A DNA stretch of 64,000 nucleotides from Brochothrix campestris FSL F6-1037 (GCF_000525915.1 NZ_AODH01000013.1:1-64000); one strand, 5' to 3'. Positions 1 to 10,330 are shown, numbered from the stretch's first letter. The notes: a model not told the origin generated them from the sequence alone. Translations and numbers: made by a program.

Positions 1-95
1 TCTAGCGGGAAAAGTGGCAGCTGAATACCCCACAGCGGAGCGCGGAGGATGAAGCGTCACCCGCAGAAAGCGTCCTTCACATTAGGAATGACTAC

Positions 96-128
96 AAAAA
101 AAAGCAGCTACCAAAAAAAGGTAGCTGC
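96..128 (-). terminator. Terminator downstream of pnp
   Basis: A 9-bp perfect stem (GCAGCTACC/GGTAGCTGC, 104-128) with a 7-nt loop is followed on the minus strand by a run of eight T. It lies about 130 bp past the pnp stop and fits an intrinsic terminator. An A-run on the other side means it could also work on the plus strand. Between it and pnp there is a small hairpin (CGTTCAC/GTGAACG, 235-252) without a T-tract, which may protect the 3' end. Bases 1-95 hold no recognisable gene. Confidence 0.85.
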
Positions 129-260
129 AAAAAATGACTTATTTTACTAAATTTTGAATAACAACACTATTTGACATAGAGCCATTAAAATTCAGAGACT
201 TGAGGCTTTGATCAACACAATGCTCAGTCGTCAGCGTTCACTTGCGTGAACGTAACGTGT

Positions 261-2372
261 TTATTTCTTTTCTGGTTTATCTAACAACGCTTTAATTGAT
301 AAATTCACACGGCCTTTTTCGTCAACCGCGATGACTTTAACCATGATTTCTTGATCCATTTTCAAGACATCTTCGACGTTGGCAACACGTTCATGAGCAA
401 GCTCAGAAATATGTGCTAAACCGTCAGTTCCTTTAAAGATTTCGATAAACGCACCGAATTTTTCAATTCGACGGACTTTACCTAAGTAAGAGGCGCCTAC
501 TTCAGCAACACGAACGATATCACCGATGATTTCTTTCGCTTTTGAAATCATGGCTTGATCAAGCGATGCGATGTAAACGGTACCGTCTTGCTCGATATCG
601 ATTTTAACGCCTGTTTCTTCGATGATTTTGTTGATTTGTTTTCCACCAGGTCCAATAACATCTTTAATTTTAGCTGGTTTAATTTGCATTGTCACAATTT
701 TAGGTGCGTAAGCACTTAACTCAGGACGTGTTTCAGAAATCGTTGTAATTAAGTGATCTAAGATATGCTCGCGACCTGCTTTTGCTTGAGCAAGAGCTTC
801 TTCTAAGATTTGACGGCTTAAGCCATCCACTTTAATATCCATTTGTAAGGCTGTGATCCCTTTATAAGTACCTGCTACTTTAAAGTCCATATCGCCAAAA
901 TGATCTTCCATGCCTTGGATATCAGATAAAATGGTATAATCATCGCCCACTTTAACTAAGCCCATTGCAATCCCAGCGACTGGTGCTTTAATCGGCACAC
1001 CCGCATCCATTAAGGCAAGGGTTGAACCACAAATACTTGCTTGTGAACTCGAACCATTTGACTCTAATACTTCAGACACAACACGGATTGTGTAAGGGAA
1101 TTCTTCTTCACTTGGTAAAACTTGGAACAAGGCACGTTCACCTAAAGCCCCGTGACCAATTTCACGACGACCTGGCGCACGTTTTGGACCCGTTTCACCA
1201 ACAGAGAATTGTGGGAAGTTATAATGGTGCATGTAACGTTTTGTTTCTTCCTCACCTAATCCATCAATGATTTGGTGTTCACGTAAAGGTCCTAAGGTTG
1301 CAACTGATAATGCTTGTGTTTGTCCACGTGTAAAGAGACCTGAACCGTGTGTACGTGGTAAAATACCAACTTCTGATGCTAACGGACGAATTTCATCGAC
1401 TTTACGGCCATCAGGACGGATTTTATCGATTGAGATTAAACGACGCATCTCATCTTTTTCAAGATTCCCTAAAATGCTCTTGAATTCGGCAATGATGTCA
1501 GCTAATTCAGTTTCAGCTGCATATTTTTCTTCATAGAAAGCAATCGCTTCAGCTTTCACGTCATCAATCGCAGCTTCACGCGCTTTTTTCTCTTCCGTTT
1601 TAATCGCAGCTTTCATTTTAGCTTCGTAGTCAGCCTTAACTTCAGCAACGTAGTCAGCGTTAGGAACGAAGAGCTCGATTTCACGTTTTTCTTTCCCTAC
1701 TTTGGCAACAATTTCTTCTTGGAATGCAACTAAGCGAATGATTTCTTCGTGACCAAACATGATCGCGCCTAACATTGCTTCCTCATCCACTTCTTTAGCA
1801 CCAGCTTCAACCATGTTAATAGCATCTTTTGTACCGGCAACCGTTAATTCAATGTCACTCAGTTGTTTCTGCTCAACAGAGGGGTTAATAATGTACTCAC
1901 CGTTCACGCGGCCGACATGTACACCCGCAATTGGGCCATCGAATGGAATGTCAGAAATACATAATGAGATTGAAGAACCTATCATCGCAGCAATATCTGG
2001 TGCACAATCTTGTTCAACGCTCATTACAGTGTTTGTAATTTGAACATCGTTTCGGAATCCATCGGCAAATAATGGACGAATGGGACGGTCAATCAAACGC
2101 GCTGTTAAAGTAGCGTGCTCACTTGGACGACCTTCACGTTTGATGAAACCACCAGGAATTTTACCAACAGCATACATTTTTTCTTCGTAGTTAACTGTTA
2201 ACGGGAAAAAATCATATGGTTTCGGATTTTTAGAACCAACTGATGCTGTTAAAACGACAGTGTCGCCATAACGAATAAACGCTGCACCGCTTGCTTGTTT
2301 AGCTAATTGGCCTGTTTCGATAATGAAGGGTTTACCACCCAGAGTTGTTTCAAATACTTGTTTTTCTGTCAT
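261..2372 (-). CDS. pnp: Polyribonucleotide nucleotidyltransferase (PNPase)
   Basis: Phosphorolytic 3'-5' exoribonuclease of mRNA decay, 703 aa, the normal family length. Two RNase PH-like domains are visible; the second carries the conserved FTRGQTQAL segment. They are followed by a KH domain ([17 protein letters not shown]) and a C-terminal S1 domain ([18 protein letters not shown]). The ATG at 2372 is chosen because AAGGGGA sits correctly upstream; an in-frame extension to 2432 has no ribosome site. It lies downstream of rpsO, the widespread rpsO-pnp order, but is separated from it by a terminator and a structured 390-bp gap, so it probably has its own promoter (a TATAAT-like box near 2450) and perhaps leader-based autoregulation. 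Confidence 0.97.
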   Translation of the reverse strand: MTEKQVFETTLGGKPFIIETGQLAKQASGAAFIRYGDTVVLTASVGSKNPKPYDFFPLTVNYEEKMYAVGKIPGGFIKREGRPSEHATLTARLIDRPIRPLFADGFRNDVQITNTVMSVEQDCAPDIAAMIGSSISLCISDIPFDGPIAGVHVGRVNGEYIINPSVEQKQLSDIELTVAGTKDAINMVEAGAKEVDEEAMLGAIMFGHEEIIRLVAFQEEIVAKVGKEKREIELFVPNADYVAEVKADYEAKMKAAIKTEEKKAREAAIDDVKAEAIAFYEEKYAAETELADIIAEFKSILGNLEKDEMRRLISIDKIRPDGRKVDEIRPLASEVGILPRTHGSGLFTRGQTQALSVATLGPLREHQIIDGLGEEETKRYMHHYNFPQFSVGETGPKRAPGRREIGHGALGERALFQVLPSEEEFPYTIRVVSEVLESNGSSSQASICGSTLALMDAGVPIKAPVAGIAMGLVKVGDDYTILSDIQGMEDHFGDMDFKVAGTYKGITALQMDIKVDGLSRQILEEALAQAKAGREHILDHLITTISETRPELSAYAPKIVTMQIKPAKIKDVIGPGGKQINKIIEETGVKIDIEQDGTVYIASLDQAMISKAKEIIGDIVRVAEVGASYLGKVRRIEKFGAFIEIFKGTDGLAHISELAHERVANVEDVLKMDQEIMVKVIAVDEKGRVNLSIKALLDKPEKK

Positions 2373-2762
2373 TAAAATAGTCCCCTTCCAAAGTAAACAA
2401 TAGACGTTAGAGCCTAGTGTTAGTGATGTCACAGTCCTGTACGGATTATAATAAAATGGTTATGCACCATCATCCAAAAAAGTAATTAAAAGCGAAAGCA
2501 ACCGATAGAAACAAACAGCTTGGAAGAAAAATGTGAGCGATTATCTACCGTCGCAAGCCTTTTTCTGAAAGGTGTAAGTTTCTGGTTGATTGAACGAGAT
2601 AATTAAAAGCGAAAGCAACTCGTTCAGAGCATTAAAAAACAGAGCTAACTGTCCCCTATTCATCTTACAGGTCAGTAGCACACACTTTTTTTATTATGCG
2701 ATTCGTTCTTTTAAGCACTTTTTTGGATTCATAATCGACGTATCAGTCTGTTCTTAATCAAA
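2373..2762 (-). other. Structured pnp leader with a repeated motif
   Basis: A gene-free gap between rpsO and pnp. The motif AATTAAAAGCGAAAGCAAC (plus-strand reading) occurs twice, at 2484-2502 and 2601-2619. The second copy is enclosed by an 8-bp inverted repeat TGAACGAG/CTCGTTCA (2591-2627), giving a stem with the motif in the loop. No open frame is convincing. In other bacteria pnp leaders are structured and autoregulated; a similar role here is inference. Confidence 0.45.
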
Positions 2763-2790
2763 TAAAAATGCGGGAGGTTCGCTCCCGCAT
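2763..2790 (-). terminator. Terminator of rpsO
   Basis: The GC-rich stem ATGCGGGAG/CTCCCGCAT with a short loop (2769-2790) is followed on the minus strand by TTTTATT. It sits 18 bp after the rpsO stop and separates rpsO from pnp. Confidence 0.88.
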
Positions 2791-2807
2791 TAATACAGTC
2801 GTTAATA

Positions 2808-3077
2808 TTAACGACGTAATCCTAAACGTTGGATTAATTCACGGTAGCGAGGAACATCATTGTTACGTAAGTAAGTCAATAAGTTACGACGGCGACCGAT
2901 CATTTTCATTAAACCACGTTGAGAATGGTAATCTTTTTTGTGTTCTTTTAAGTGACCGTTTAAAGAGTTGATATCAGCAGTCAATACAGCGATTTGAACT
3001 TCTGGAGAACCAGTGTCACCTTCGTGTACTGCGTATGCTTTGATGATTTCAGCTTTTTCTTGTTTTGAGATAGCCAT
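2808..3077 (-). CDS. rpsO: 30S ribosomal protein S15
   Basis: An 89-aa protein, the exact usual length of bacterial S15. It binds 16S rRNA in the central domain of the 30S subunit. Diagnostic segments are [16 protein letters not shown] near the start and the basic block [23 protein letters not shown]. The ATG is preceded by GGAGGTG at good spacing. The gene has its own promoter (3179-3207), a leader of about 95 nt and a terminator, so it is a monocistronic unit between ribF and pnp. The leader may carry an S15 autoregulatory site, but the fold was not proven here. Confidence 0.97.
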   Translation of the reverse strand: MAISKQEKAEIIKAYAVHEGDTGSPEVQIAVLTADINSLNGHLKEHKKDYHSQRGLMKMIGRRRNLLTYLRNNDVPRYRELIQRLGLRR

Positions 3078-3178
3078 TTTCTTTTCACCTCCAAATTAAT
3101 TAATAGCCCCAAATACTGAGCAAGCGCTGGTGAAAGTCGACAAGCCAAGTAAAGGTTAGTACGCAAGGTACAATAGTA

Positions 3179-3207
3179 ACTATACACAATTTCGGCTGTT
3201 AAATCAA
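3179..3207 (-). promoter_or_regulatory. Sigma-A type promoter of rpsO
   Basis: On the minus strand: -35 TTGATT (3202-3207), 17-bp spacer, -10 TATAGT (3179-3184). Transcription would start near 3172 and give a leader of about 95 nt before rpsO. The promoter overlaps the space just after the ribF stop. Confidence 0.7.
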
Positions 3208-3221
3208 CCATTTGCGTTAAA

Positions 3222-4184
3222 TTAGTTGTTCTTTTTCGCAAAAAAAGCACGTGTATTGGTTTCGTCTTCTTTTAATTGCGCCACTAAGCCTTCAATTCCT
3301 GTGAACTTCAGTTCAGGACGGAAATAATGATGCCATTCTATCACGACTTCTTCTCCATAAATTTGATCGTTAAAATCAAGAATATACACTTCGGTCGACA
3401 AGATTTTTTCATCTTTAAAGGTAATGTTATAGCCGACGCTCGTCATACTATCATACGTTTGTCCGTTGACCGTAATCCGAGTCGCATAAATTCCAATCGG
3501 TGGCAACATCATATTGTGTTCGGTTAAAATATTAGCGGTCGGGAAACCGATGGTGCGCCCCCGTTTATCACCATGAATAATCGTACCTCGTGTTTCGTAC
3601 GGCCGGCCTAATAATTGATTGACTGCAGCCATATCACCTTCGCCTAAATAGCGACGAATTACAGTTGAGCTAACCTTATCGTTTAAATCACTTAACTTAC
3701 CAACCGTCGTCACCTCGAAACGACCTTTGGCGAAGTCTGGTAAAGTTTCCATTTTGCCAGCACCAAATTTACCATACGAGTAATCGAAGCCAGCCACAAC
3801 ATGAACAGCCCCTAAACCGACGATATAGTCTTCAACAAAGTCGGCCGGTGCTAAACTTGAAAAGTGAGATGTAAAACGCGTCACATATAAGGTATCAACG
3901 CCAAGTTTGGCAATTTCATCGCCTTTTTCAGCCAAGGGTGTTAAGTACTTCACTGTTTTTTTCACCTTGCTTAAAACCATTGATGGATGCGGATCGAAGG
4001 TCATCACCGCACATTTAACGCCGCGTTTCTTTGCTTCTACAACGGCCCTTTTAATAACGGCTTGATGCCCACGGTGAACACCGTCAAAAAAGCCTAAGGC
4101 TAATACGATTGGCTCTGTCGAACGTAACTCAGCAGCCAAGGGATGGTGCAAACGAATAATTTCCACTACTGTCATTCCTCTCAT
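3222..4184 (-). CDS. ribF: Bifunctional riboflavin kinase / FAD synthetase
   Basis: Converts riboflavin to FMN and FMN to FAD in the cytoplasm. The N-terminal nucleotidyltransferase domain shows LGFFDGVHRGHQ (about residues 30-41), and the C-terminal flavokinase domain shows GDKRGRTIGFPTAN (about residues 207-220). The length of about 320 aa is typical. It starts 15 bp after the truB stop and is probably translationally coupled. Two starts are possible: the ATG at 4184, or the ATG three codons later; neither has an ideal ribosome site. The order truB-ribF is conserved in Firmicutes. Confidence 0.95.
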   Translation of the reverse strand: MRGMTVVEIIRLHHPLAAELRSTEPIVLALGFFDGVHRGHQAVIKRAVVEAKKRGVKCAVMTFDPHPSMVLSKVKKTVKYLTPLAEKGDEIAKLGVDTLYVTRFTSHFSSLAPADFVEDYIVGLGAVHVVAGFDYSYGKFGAGKMETLPDFAKGRFEVTTVGKLSDLNDKVSSTVIRRYLGEGDMAAVNQLLGRPYETRGTIIHGDKRGRTIGFPTANILTEHNMMLPPIGIYATRITVNGQTYDSMTSVGYNITFKDEKILSTEVYILDFNDQIYGEEVVIEWHHYFRPELKFTGIEGLVAQLKEDETNTRAFFAKKNN

Positions 4185-4199
4185 TTTACGTCAAAATAA

Positions 4200-5129
4200 T
4201 TAAATTGAGCCGTTTGTTTTTAAAATCATCTTTTCAGGCTTCCACATGCCCTCTTTCGTTGGATGTGGTTTATAAACCGCCACAAGCACGTCATGATGAA
4301 TCAACGCACGCAAGGTCGTTGTATCGCCCGGTTGTTCTTGCACCTGTTCAGCCGTTAATGAACCGCCGTGTTTAACAGTTAAATGTGCCTCGTCTGAAAG
4401 ATGAATCTGTGTTAAATCTTTAACCGCTAACATCATATCATATAAAAAGTCTGCTGGCTCGCCAGTTGCTTTCCATTCATTTAATTCCTCTAACGTGATA
4501 CAGTCTTTGCGTGTAAACGTCCCACTCATTGTGCGGACCAAGTCTTCCATATGGGCAGGATAACCAAGCAATTCGCCTAACATCACAGCCAACGTCCGTA
4601 CGTATGTGCCTTTTGAACAGTCTATCCGAATTTTAAAGCTCGGATTGGCCGCATTAACGACACCTTCATCGAGTCGTTCCAACGCATGTATCGTTACCTG
4701 ACGTTCTGGTCGTTCAACTTCAAGACCGAGTCGGGCATACTCATACAATTTACGTCCATTGACCTTAACCGCTGAATAAAGCGGTGGTATTTGCGTGATT
4801 TCGCCAGTTAATGCCGCCAACGCAGCTTCAATTTCGACTGGACTGATGTCACCAACGAGTGCTTTTGTTTCAACAACCTCGCCTGTGGCATCCTCTGTTG
4901 TTGTTGTTGAGCCAAGGCAAATAACAGCTTCGTACATTTTACCAGTTGCCGTCATATATTCTGACAGCTTGGTCGCCTTACCAATCATAATTGGCAACAC
5001 ACCTGTAACAGCTGGATCAAGCGTTCCCGTATGACCAACCTTTTTTGTGCCTAGAATTTTGCGGAGTTTATAGACACAATCATGCGATGTAATGCCAGCT
5101 GGTTTCCATAATGCTAATATACCGTTCAT
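4200..5129 (-). CDS. truB: tRNA pseudouridine(55) synthase
   Basis: Makes the conserved pseudouridine in the T-loop of tRNAs. The catalytic motif GHTGTLDPAVTGVLPI is visible with nucleophile Asp38, followed by the KVNGRKLYEYAR and CSKGTYVRTL segments of the TruB fold. The 309-aa length is normal. The start is fixed by a strong AGGAGG seven bases upstream. It is the penultimate gene of the rimP-ribF run. A terminator-like hairpin lies between rbfA and this gene, so some of its transcription may be attenuated or independent. Confidence 0.96.
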   Translation of the reverse strand: MNGILALWKPAGITSHDCVYKLRKILGTKKVGHTGTLDPAVTGVLPIMIGKATKLSEYMTATGKMYEAVICLGSTTTTEDATGEVVETKALVGDISPVEIEAALAALTGEITQIPPLYSAVKVNGRKLYEYARLGLEVERPERQVTIHALERLDEGVVNAANPSFKIRIDCSKGTYVRTLAVMLGELLGYPAHMEDLVRTMSGTFTRKDCITLEELNEWKATGEPADFLYDMMLAVKDLTQIHLSDEAHLTVKHGGSLTAEQVQEQPGDTTTLRALIHHDVLVAVYKPHPTKEGMWKPEKMILKTNGSI

Positions 5130-5140
5130 ATTCTCCTCCT

Positions 5141-5188
5141 AAAAAAAAACGCTCGCATACGTCGATAAACCTACGTTTGACAAGCGTT
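5141..5188 (-). terminator. Hairpin with T-tract between rbfA and truB
   Basis: An imperfect inverted repeat beginning AACGCT and ending AGCGTT, with internal ACGT pairing, is followed on the minus strand by nine T. It sits just upstream of the truB ribosome site. It looks like an intrinsic terminator or attenuator that reduces readthrough into truB-ribF. Confidence 0.65.
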
Positions 5189-5212
5189 TTCACTATTATT
5201 AGACACTGATGT

Positions 5213-5560
5213 CTAGTCTTTTTGATTTAAACTACGTAATAAATCATCAATATGGTTCCCATATTCAACCGAAGCATCAATTTCGAAAAAGAGTTCAGGC
5301 ACAATCCGTAAACGAATACGTTTGGCGATTTCATTTCGAATAAAACCTTTTGATTTTTCTAAGGCAAGCATACTTTTTTCTTTTGTTTTGTCTGAGCCCA
5401 TGATTGATACATAGACATTCGCTTGTGATAAATCACCTGTGACACGGACATCTGTCACCGTTACAAAGCCGAGGTTAGGATTTTTTAGCTTTTGGCTAAT
5501 AATTTGACCTAACTCTTTTTGCATTTGATCACCTACGCGTTCAGCACGTAAATTACTCAT
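5213..5560 (-). CDS. rbfA: 30S ribosome-binding factor A
   Basis: Late 30S maturation and cold-adaptation factor, 115 aa. The KH-like fold signature is clear: [21 protein letters not shown] near the start, then [21 protein letters not shown]. The ATG at 5560 is preferred because GAGGTG lies six bases upstream; a GTG three codons earlier overlaps that ribosome site. It follows infB by about 60 bp in the standard nusA-infB-rbfA order. Confidence 0.95.
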   Translation of the reverse strand: MSNLRAERVGDQMQKELGQIISQKLKNPNLGFVTVTDVRVTGDLSQANVYVSIMGSDKTKEKSMLALEKSKGFIRNEIAKRIRLRIVPELFFEIDASVEYGNHIDDLLRSLNQKD

Positions 5561-5619
5561 ATTAGTCACCTCATAATCATGCGAGGCCCCTCAACCAAGA
5601 GGGACTGCGCATCATTTAC

Positions 5620-8003
5620 TTATTTTTTACCTTTTGATTTAGGTTTAATTTCTTCCATGATGTATGCTTCAAGAATATCTTCTTCTTGCATATCGTTGTA
5701 GTTTTCTAATGTAACACCACATTCAAAGCCCATTGTAACTTCTTTAGCATCATCTTTAAAGCGTTGTAATGAAGCAAGTAAGCCATCAAAGACAACAATA
5801 CCGTTACGGATAACACGAATTTGGCTCTTACGTGTGATTTTACCTTCTGTCACATATGTTCCGGCAATTGTACCGATTTTAGAAACAGCATATGTTTGAC
5901 GGATAATCGCTTTACCGATTACTTTTTCTTCAAAGACAGGGTCTAACATACCAGTCATCGCTGATTCAATTTCATCAATTGCGTTATAGATAATGTTGTG
6001 TAAACGGATATCTACTTTTTCAATTGTTGATGCTTCAAGCGCTTGTGGTGTCGGACGAACGTTGAATCCGATAACGATTGCGTTTGATGCAGCCGCAAGT
6101 GTTACATCTGACTCATTAATCGCACCTACAGCTGTATGGATAATGTCAACGCGAACGCCTTCGACATCAATCTTACGTAATGAGGCAGCTAATGCTTCAG
6201 CTGATCCTTGAACATCGGCTTTAATGATAACATTAACGTTTTTCATTTCGCCTTCTTTCATTTGTTCGAATAAGTTATCTAGACTTACACGGTTAATTGA
6301 ACGACGGTGTTCAACAACAGCACGTGATTCACGCGCTTCACCTACAGCACGAGCTTGTTTCTCGTCAGCGAACACAACGAAGTGGTCACCTGCTTGTGGC
6401 ACTGTGTTTAAACCAGTAATTTCAACTGGAGTTGATGGACCGGCTGTTTTAACACGACGACCTAAATCGTTAACCATTGTACGAACACGGCCGTAAGTAT
6501 TACCAACAACGATTGAGTCAGTAACGTTTAACGTACCATCTTGTACTAATAAGGTTGCGATTGGACCACGGCTCTTATCAAGACGCGCTTCAATCACAGA
6601 ACCGATTGCTGTACGTTGATCGTTTGCGCGTAATTCTTGTACTTCAGCAACTAATAAGATCATTTCAAGCAATTCGTCTAAGTTTTTACCGAATTTAGCT
6701 GAGATTGGTACGAAGATAGTATCGCCACCCCAAGCTTCAGGTACTAAACCATATTCAGTTAATGATTGCATAACGTTATCTGGGTTTGCATCTGGTTTAT
6801 CGATTTTATTAACCGCTACAATAATTGGCACATCAGCCGCTTTTGCATGGTTAATTGCTTCGATTGTTTGTGGCATAACACCATCATCAGCAGCAACAAC
6901 TAAGATTGTAATATCGGTAATCGAAGCCCCACGCGCACGCATTGTTGTAAACGCGGCATGTCCTGGTGTATCAAGGAAAGTGATTTTTTTACCTTCTAAT
7001 TCAAGTTGGTAAGCACCGATATGCTGTGTAATTCCGCCGGCTTCACCGTCAGTTACTTTAGAGTTACGTAAGTTGTCAAGCAAGGTTGTTTTACCGTGAT
7101 CGACGTGACCCATAATAGTAACAACAGCCGCACGTTCAGTTAAGTCTTCTGGTTTTGTATCATCTTCGAAGTATAAGTTTAAGTCAGCAGTATCCACTTT
7201 CACTTCATCTTCAACGGCAACGCCATATTCATTACAAATAAGTTCAACGGCATCTTTTTCTAATGATTGGTTGATTGTCGCAACGACACCAAGCATAAAT
7301 AATTTTTTAAGAACTTCAGACGCTTCACGACCTAATGCTTTCGCTAATTCACTGACTGTCATTGTTTCGTCAATCATGATTTTTTTAGGAAGTGGTACTA
7401 ACATCTTTTGTTTTTGCGCAGCAATTTGACTTGCTGATTGTTTTGGTTTACGACGACGACGGTTGTTGAAACGGTTCGCTGGTTGGTAACGGCTGTTACC
7501 TCCGCGGTTGTTTCCGCCCCCTGTTGGTTTAGAAGCTGCGGCTGCAACACTGGCAGCACTTGCTGCTGGTTTAGTAGCAGGTTTCGCCTCCACTTTTTTA
7601 GCTGCTGGCTTAGCAGCAGGTTTGTTCGTTTTAACATCAGCTTTTTTTTGGCGATGCAGCTTTAGTAGCTGGCTTAGACGTTGCTGGTTTCGTTTTTTTT
7701 AGTATCCGTTATAGTTTCCACCTTATCTAACTCTTTTGACTGAGCTTTATTTTGTTTTGTTGCGGCTGGTTTCGTTGTTTTAGCAACGGGTTTCGCCTTT
7801 TTTTCAGTTGGTTTAACGACCGCTTTTTTAGCCGGTGCTTTGACACCGCTGAATTTTTTTGTATCTAATTGTTTCACTACTTCTTCATCTAACAGCGACA
7901 TGTTGTTTGTAACAGGAATTCCCATTGCATTCAATTCGTCGATTACTAACTTATTTGTAACTCGTCTTTTTTTCGCGTATTCATGAATTCTGATTTTCGC
8001 CAT
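5620..8003 (-). CDS. infB: Translation initiation factor IF-2 (two frameshifts in the linker)
   Basis: GTPase that places initiator tRNA on the 30S subunit. N-terminal IF2_N region [18 protein letters not shown], a Lys/Ala/Pro-rich linker, then the G domain: [12 protein letters not shown] (G1), DTPGHAAF (G3), NKID (G4), and the C-terminal tRNA-binding domains. The ATG at 8003 has GGAGGTG six bases upstream. The frame breaks twice in the linker, in A8 runs near 7693-7700 and 7642-7649. Removing one A from each joins all parts into a 793-aa protein. The gene is essential, so the breaks are probably sequence errors. A GTG at 7593 could instead start a short IF2 isoform. Confidence 0.93.
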
Positions 8004-8017
8004 ATCGAGCACCTCCG

Positions 8018-8330
8018 TTATTTGTCAGACAGTAATGAACGTATTTTCTTCGCAAATCCGCCACTGAGCACGCCAAGAACAACCCGATCAAATTTACCAA
8101 TTGCCGCACCGAGATCTTCACGAGAGCCGTAAATCACATAGGGTGTTTCATAAAAAGTACATTTGTCGATCAATTTTTTTTTGTGTTCGTTCAGAAGCAT
8201 CTGTTGCGATAATGACTAATTTTGCTTTTGATTTTCGCGCATCTGCAATTACAAATTCTTCACCTGCAGTAATCATTCCTGCACGCATTGCCATTCCAAG
8301 TGTAGATAATACGTTATCACTAGTTTGCAT
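8018..8330 (-). CDS. ylxQ: YlxQ-like L7Ae-family RNA-binding protein (frameshifted)
   Basis: Small L7Ae/L30e-fold protein between ylxR and infB. The first part reads NVLSTLGMAMRAGMITAGEE and the second contains TPYVIYGSREDLGAAIGK. They are separated by a one-base excess in an A9 run (about 8173-8181). With one A removed the product is 103 aa and continuous (SERTQKKLIDKC). The ATG at 8330 has GAGG six bases upstream and overlaps the ylxR stop by 11 bp. It probably binds a kink-turn RNA, but its precise role is not settled. Confidence 0.88.
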
Positions 8331-8601
8331 TGTTAACCTCATTTTCCAAATAAGCAATCACTTCATCGTAAAATGAATGAAAGTCATTTTTTGCATTAAA
8401 TGCAGTGCCTAAGCTATTGCGTTTCTTCGCCTTTTTAGCGATGTCAACAGACTTAGTTATATAAGCGCCACGACCCGGCAGTTTACCTGCGGGATCAATC
8501 GCGATTTCACCTTCTTTAGAATAGGTCATTCTAAGCAATTCTGCTTTAGGCATCCGTTCATTGGTGACGATACACTTACGTAGCGGTATTTTTTTCACCA
8601 T
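8320..8601 (-). CDS. ylxR: YlxR family RNA-binding protein
   Basis: A 93-aa protein of the YlxR (DUF448) family, found between nusA and ylxQ in most Firmicutes. It shows the family signature PLRKCIVTNERMPKAELLR and the loop PGRGAYIT. The ATG at 8601 is chosen for its GGAGGTGA ribosome site; the longer in-frame extension reads into nusA and has no site. Family members are basic RNA-binding proteins; a specific function is not shown by the sequence. Confidence 0.93.
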   Translation of the reverse strand: MVKKIPLRKCIVTNERMPKAELLRMTYSKEGEIAIDPAGKLPGRGAYITKSVDIAKKAKKRNSLGTAFNAKNDFHSFYDEVIAYLENEVNNAN

Positions 8602-8620
8602 GATCTCACCTCCGTCTGAA

Positions 8621-9841
8621 TTATTCTTCTGTGTTAGCAGCCGGTTCGATATCAACAACAAAAGTTGGAGCTGTAACTTCTTCAACAACTTCTTCTGTGA
8701 CAACTGGTTCAGCCGTAACTTCAGCTGTCACTGTTTCGACCTCAACAGGTGCAGCTTCTGCTTCTTTGTCGGCTTGAGCGCCTTCAACGAATGGGAAGAT
8801 ACCTAATTCAGCAGCGTTTGTTTCGTTTTTAATGTCGATTTTCCAACCTGTTAATTTAGCAGCAAGACGGGCATTTTGACCACGTTTACCGATTGCTAAT
8901 GATAGTTGGTAATCAGGCACAACAACAGTTGTTGATTGGTTTGTTGGATCGACAGTGACGTTTACAACTTGAGCTGGGCTCAATGCATTAGAAACAAATT
9001 CAACTGGGTTTTCAGACCATTCAACGATGTCGATTTTTTCGCCTTTTAATTCATCAACAATTGCTTGGACACGTTGCCCTTTTGTCCCAACACATGAACC
9101 AACTGCATCGATTTCAGGATCTGATGAAAAGACCGAGATTTTAGAACGGTCGCCAGCTTCACGTGAAACCGATTTAATTTCAACTAAGCCATCATAAATT
9201 TCAGGCACTTCAATTTCAAAGAGGCGTTTTAACAAACCGGGATGTGTACGTGACACATAGATTTGTGGGCCTTTTGATGTTTTTTCAACTTTCGTAATGT
9301 AAACTTTAATACGGTCATGTGCGTGGTAACGCTCATTCGGCATTTGCTCATTTTTCGAAAGAATCGCTTCTACTTTACCAAGGTTCACATAGATGAAACG
9401 AGAATCTTGACGTTCTACGATACCTGTCATAATGTCATCTTCACGATCGATGAATTCGTTGTAAATAATGCCACGTTCAGCTTCACGAACACGTTGTGTC
9501 ACAACTTGTTTCGCAGTTTGTGCCGCTACACGACCAAAGTCACGTGGTGTCACTTCGATTTCAACTGTATCGCCAACTGCAAAAGCCGAGTTATATTCGT
9601 GTGCTTGTTCAAGCGTAATTTCAAGGCGTGAATCAAGAATTTCATCCACTACTTCTTTTTGCGCGTAAACATGCATTGAACCTGTTGTTTGGTTAATGTC
9701 CACACGAACGTTTTGCGCTTGATCAAAGTTACGTTTGTAAGCTGATTCAAGTGCTGCCTCTAATGCTTCAATAATAAAATCTTTTTCAATCCCTTTTTCG
9801 CTCTCTAAAACTGTTAGAGCATCTAATAATTCTGTACCCAT
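8621..9841 (-). CDS. nusA: Transcription termination/antitermination protein NusA
   Basis: RNA polymerase-binding elongation factor, 406 aa. It has an N-terminal polymerase-binding domain (ELLDALTVLESEKGIEKDFI), an S1 domain, and two KH domains with the loops VGTKGQRVQAI and IGKRGQNARLA. The end is a Glu/Val/Ala-rich acidic tail, as in other Gram-positive NusA without the extra C-terminal repeats. ATG at 9841 is preferred over the GTG at 9850 because AAGGGAG lies eight bases upstream. It is 33 bp after rimP and 20 bp before ylxR. Confidence 0.96.
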   Translation of the reverse strand: MGTELLDALTVLESEKGIEKDFIIEALEAALESAYKRNFDQAQNVRVDINQTTGSMHVYAQKEVVDEILDSRLEITLEQAHEYNSAFAVGDTVEIEVTPRDFGRVAAQTAKQVVTQRVREAERGIIYNEFIDREDDIMTGIVERQDSRFIYVNLGKVEAILSKNEQMPNERYHAHDRIKVYITKVEKTSKGPQIYVSRTHPGLLKRLFEIEVPEIYDGLVEIKSVSREAGDRSKISVFSSDPEIDAVGSCVGTKGQRVQAIVDELKGEKIDIVEWSENPVEFVSNALSPAQVVNVTVDPTNQSTTVVVPDYQLSLAIGKRGQNARLAAKLTGWKIDIKNETNAAELGIFPFVEGAQADKEAEAAPVEVETVTAEVTAEPVVTEEVVEEVTAPTFVVDIEPAANTEE

Positions 9842-9874
9842 TTCGTTCACTCCCTTATTTAATTAGCTGACTCG

Positions 9875-10330
9875 TTAAAATTGAATTGCTAAACGTACCA
9901 TAGCAATTTTTTTAATGTCGAATGTCAAATCTTTATCGGCGATTGTGACTGTGATTGATTCGCCATCGTATGCTTTTAATGTACCTTCATGTTCCTTACT
10001 GTCTTCGAACGGTTCGTACAATTTTACGTTAATGAATTGACCGATGGCACGTTCAAAATCACGTTTTTTCTTCAATGGTCGTTCTGCTCCTGGAGATGAC
10101 ACTTCAAGGAAATAGTTTTGTTCAATCGGATCTAACTCATCCAATTTCGCGCTAATTTCGCGGCTGACTGCAGCACATTCTGAAATATCAATACCTGCTT
10201 CAGTATCCACATAAATACGGAGGAACCAGTTGGCACCTTCTTTTAAGAACTCAATATCGACTAATTCAACATTAAGGCCTTCCACAATTGGCTCTGCAAT
10301 CGCTGTAATTTGCTCTGTAATTTTACTCAT
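9875..10330 (-). CDS. rimP: Ribosome maturation factor RimP
   Basis: A 151-aa protein needed for 30S assembly. It shows the family core VELVDIEFLKEGANWFLRIYVD and the motif YFLEVSSPGAERPLK. The ATG has AGGAGG six bases upstream. It is the first gene after the promoter at 10451-10479 and opens the rimP-nusA-ylxR-ylxQ-infB run. Confidence 0.95.
   Translation of the reverse strand: MSKITEQITAIAEPIVEGLNVELVDIEFLKEGANWFLRIYVDTEAGIDISECAAVSREISAKLDELDPIEQNYFLEVSSPGAERPLKKKRDFERAIGQFINVKLYEPFEDSKEHEGTLKAYDGESITVTIADKDLTFDIKKIAMVRLAIQF

Noticed and set aside
5993-6496. Plus-strand ORFs opposite infB, and similar ones opposite pnp, polC, cas9, acnA and sbcC
   Set aside because: They are antisense shadows of strongly conserved minus-strand genes, without ribosome sites.
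7398-7637. A separate basic Gln/Leu-rich protein inside infB
   Set aside because: It is the out-of-frame reading of the IF-2 linker, continuing the frame of the N-terminal part past its stop.
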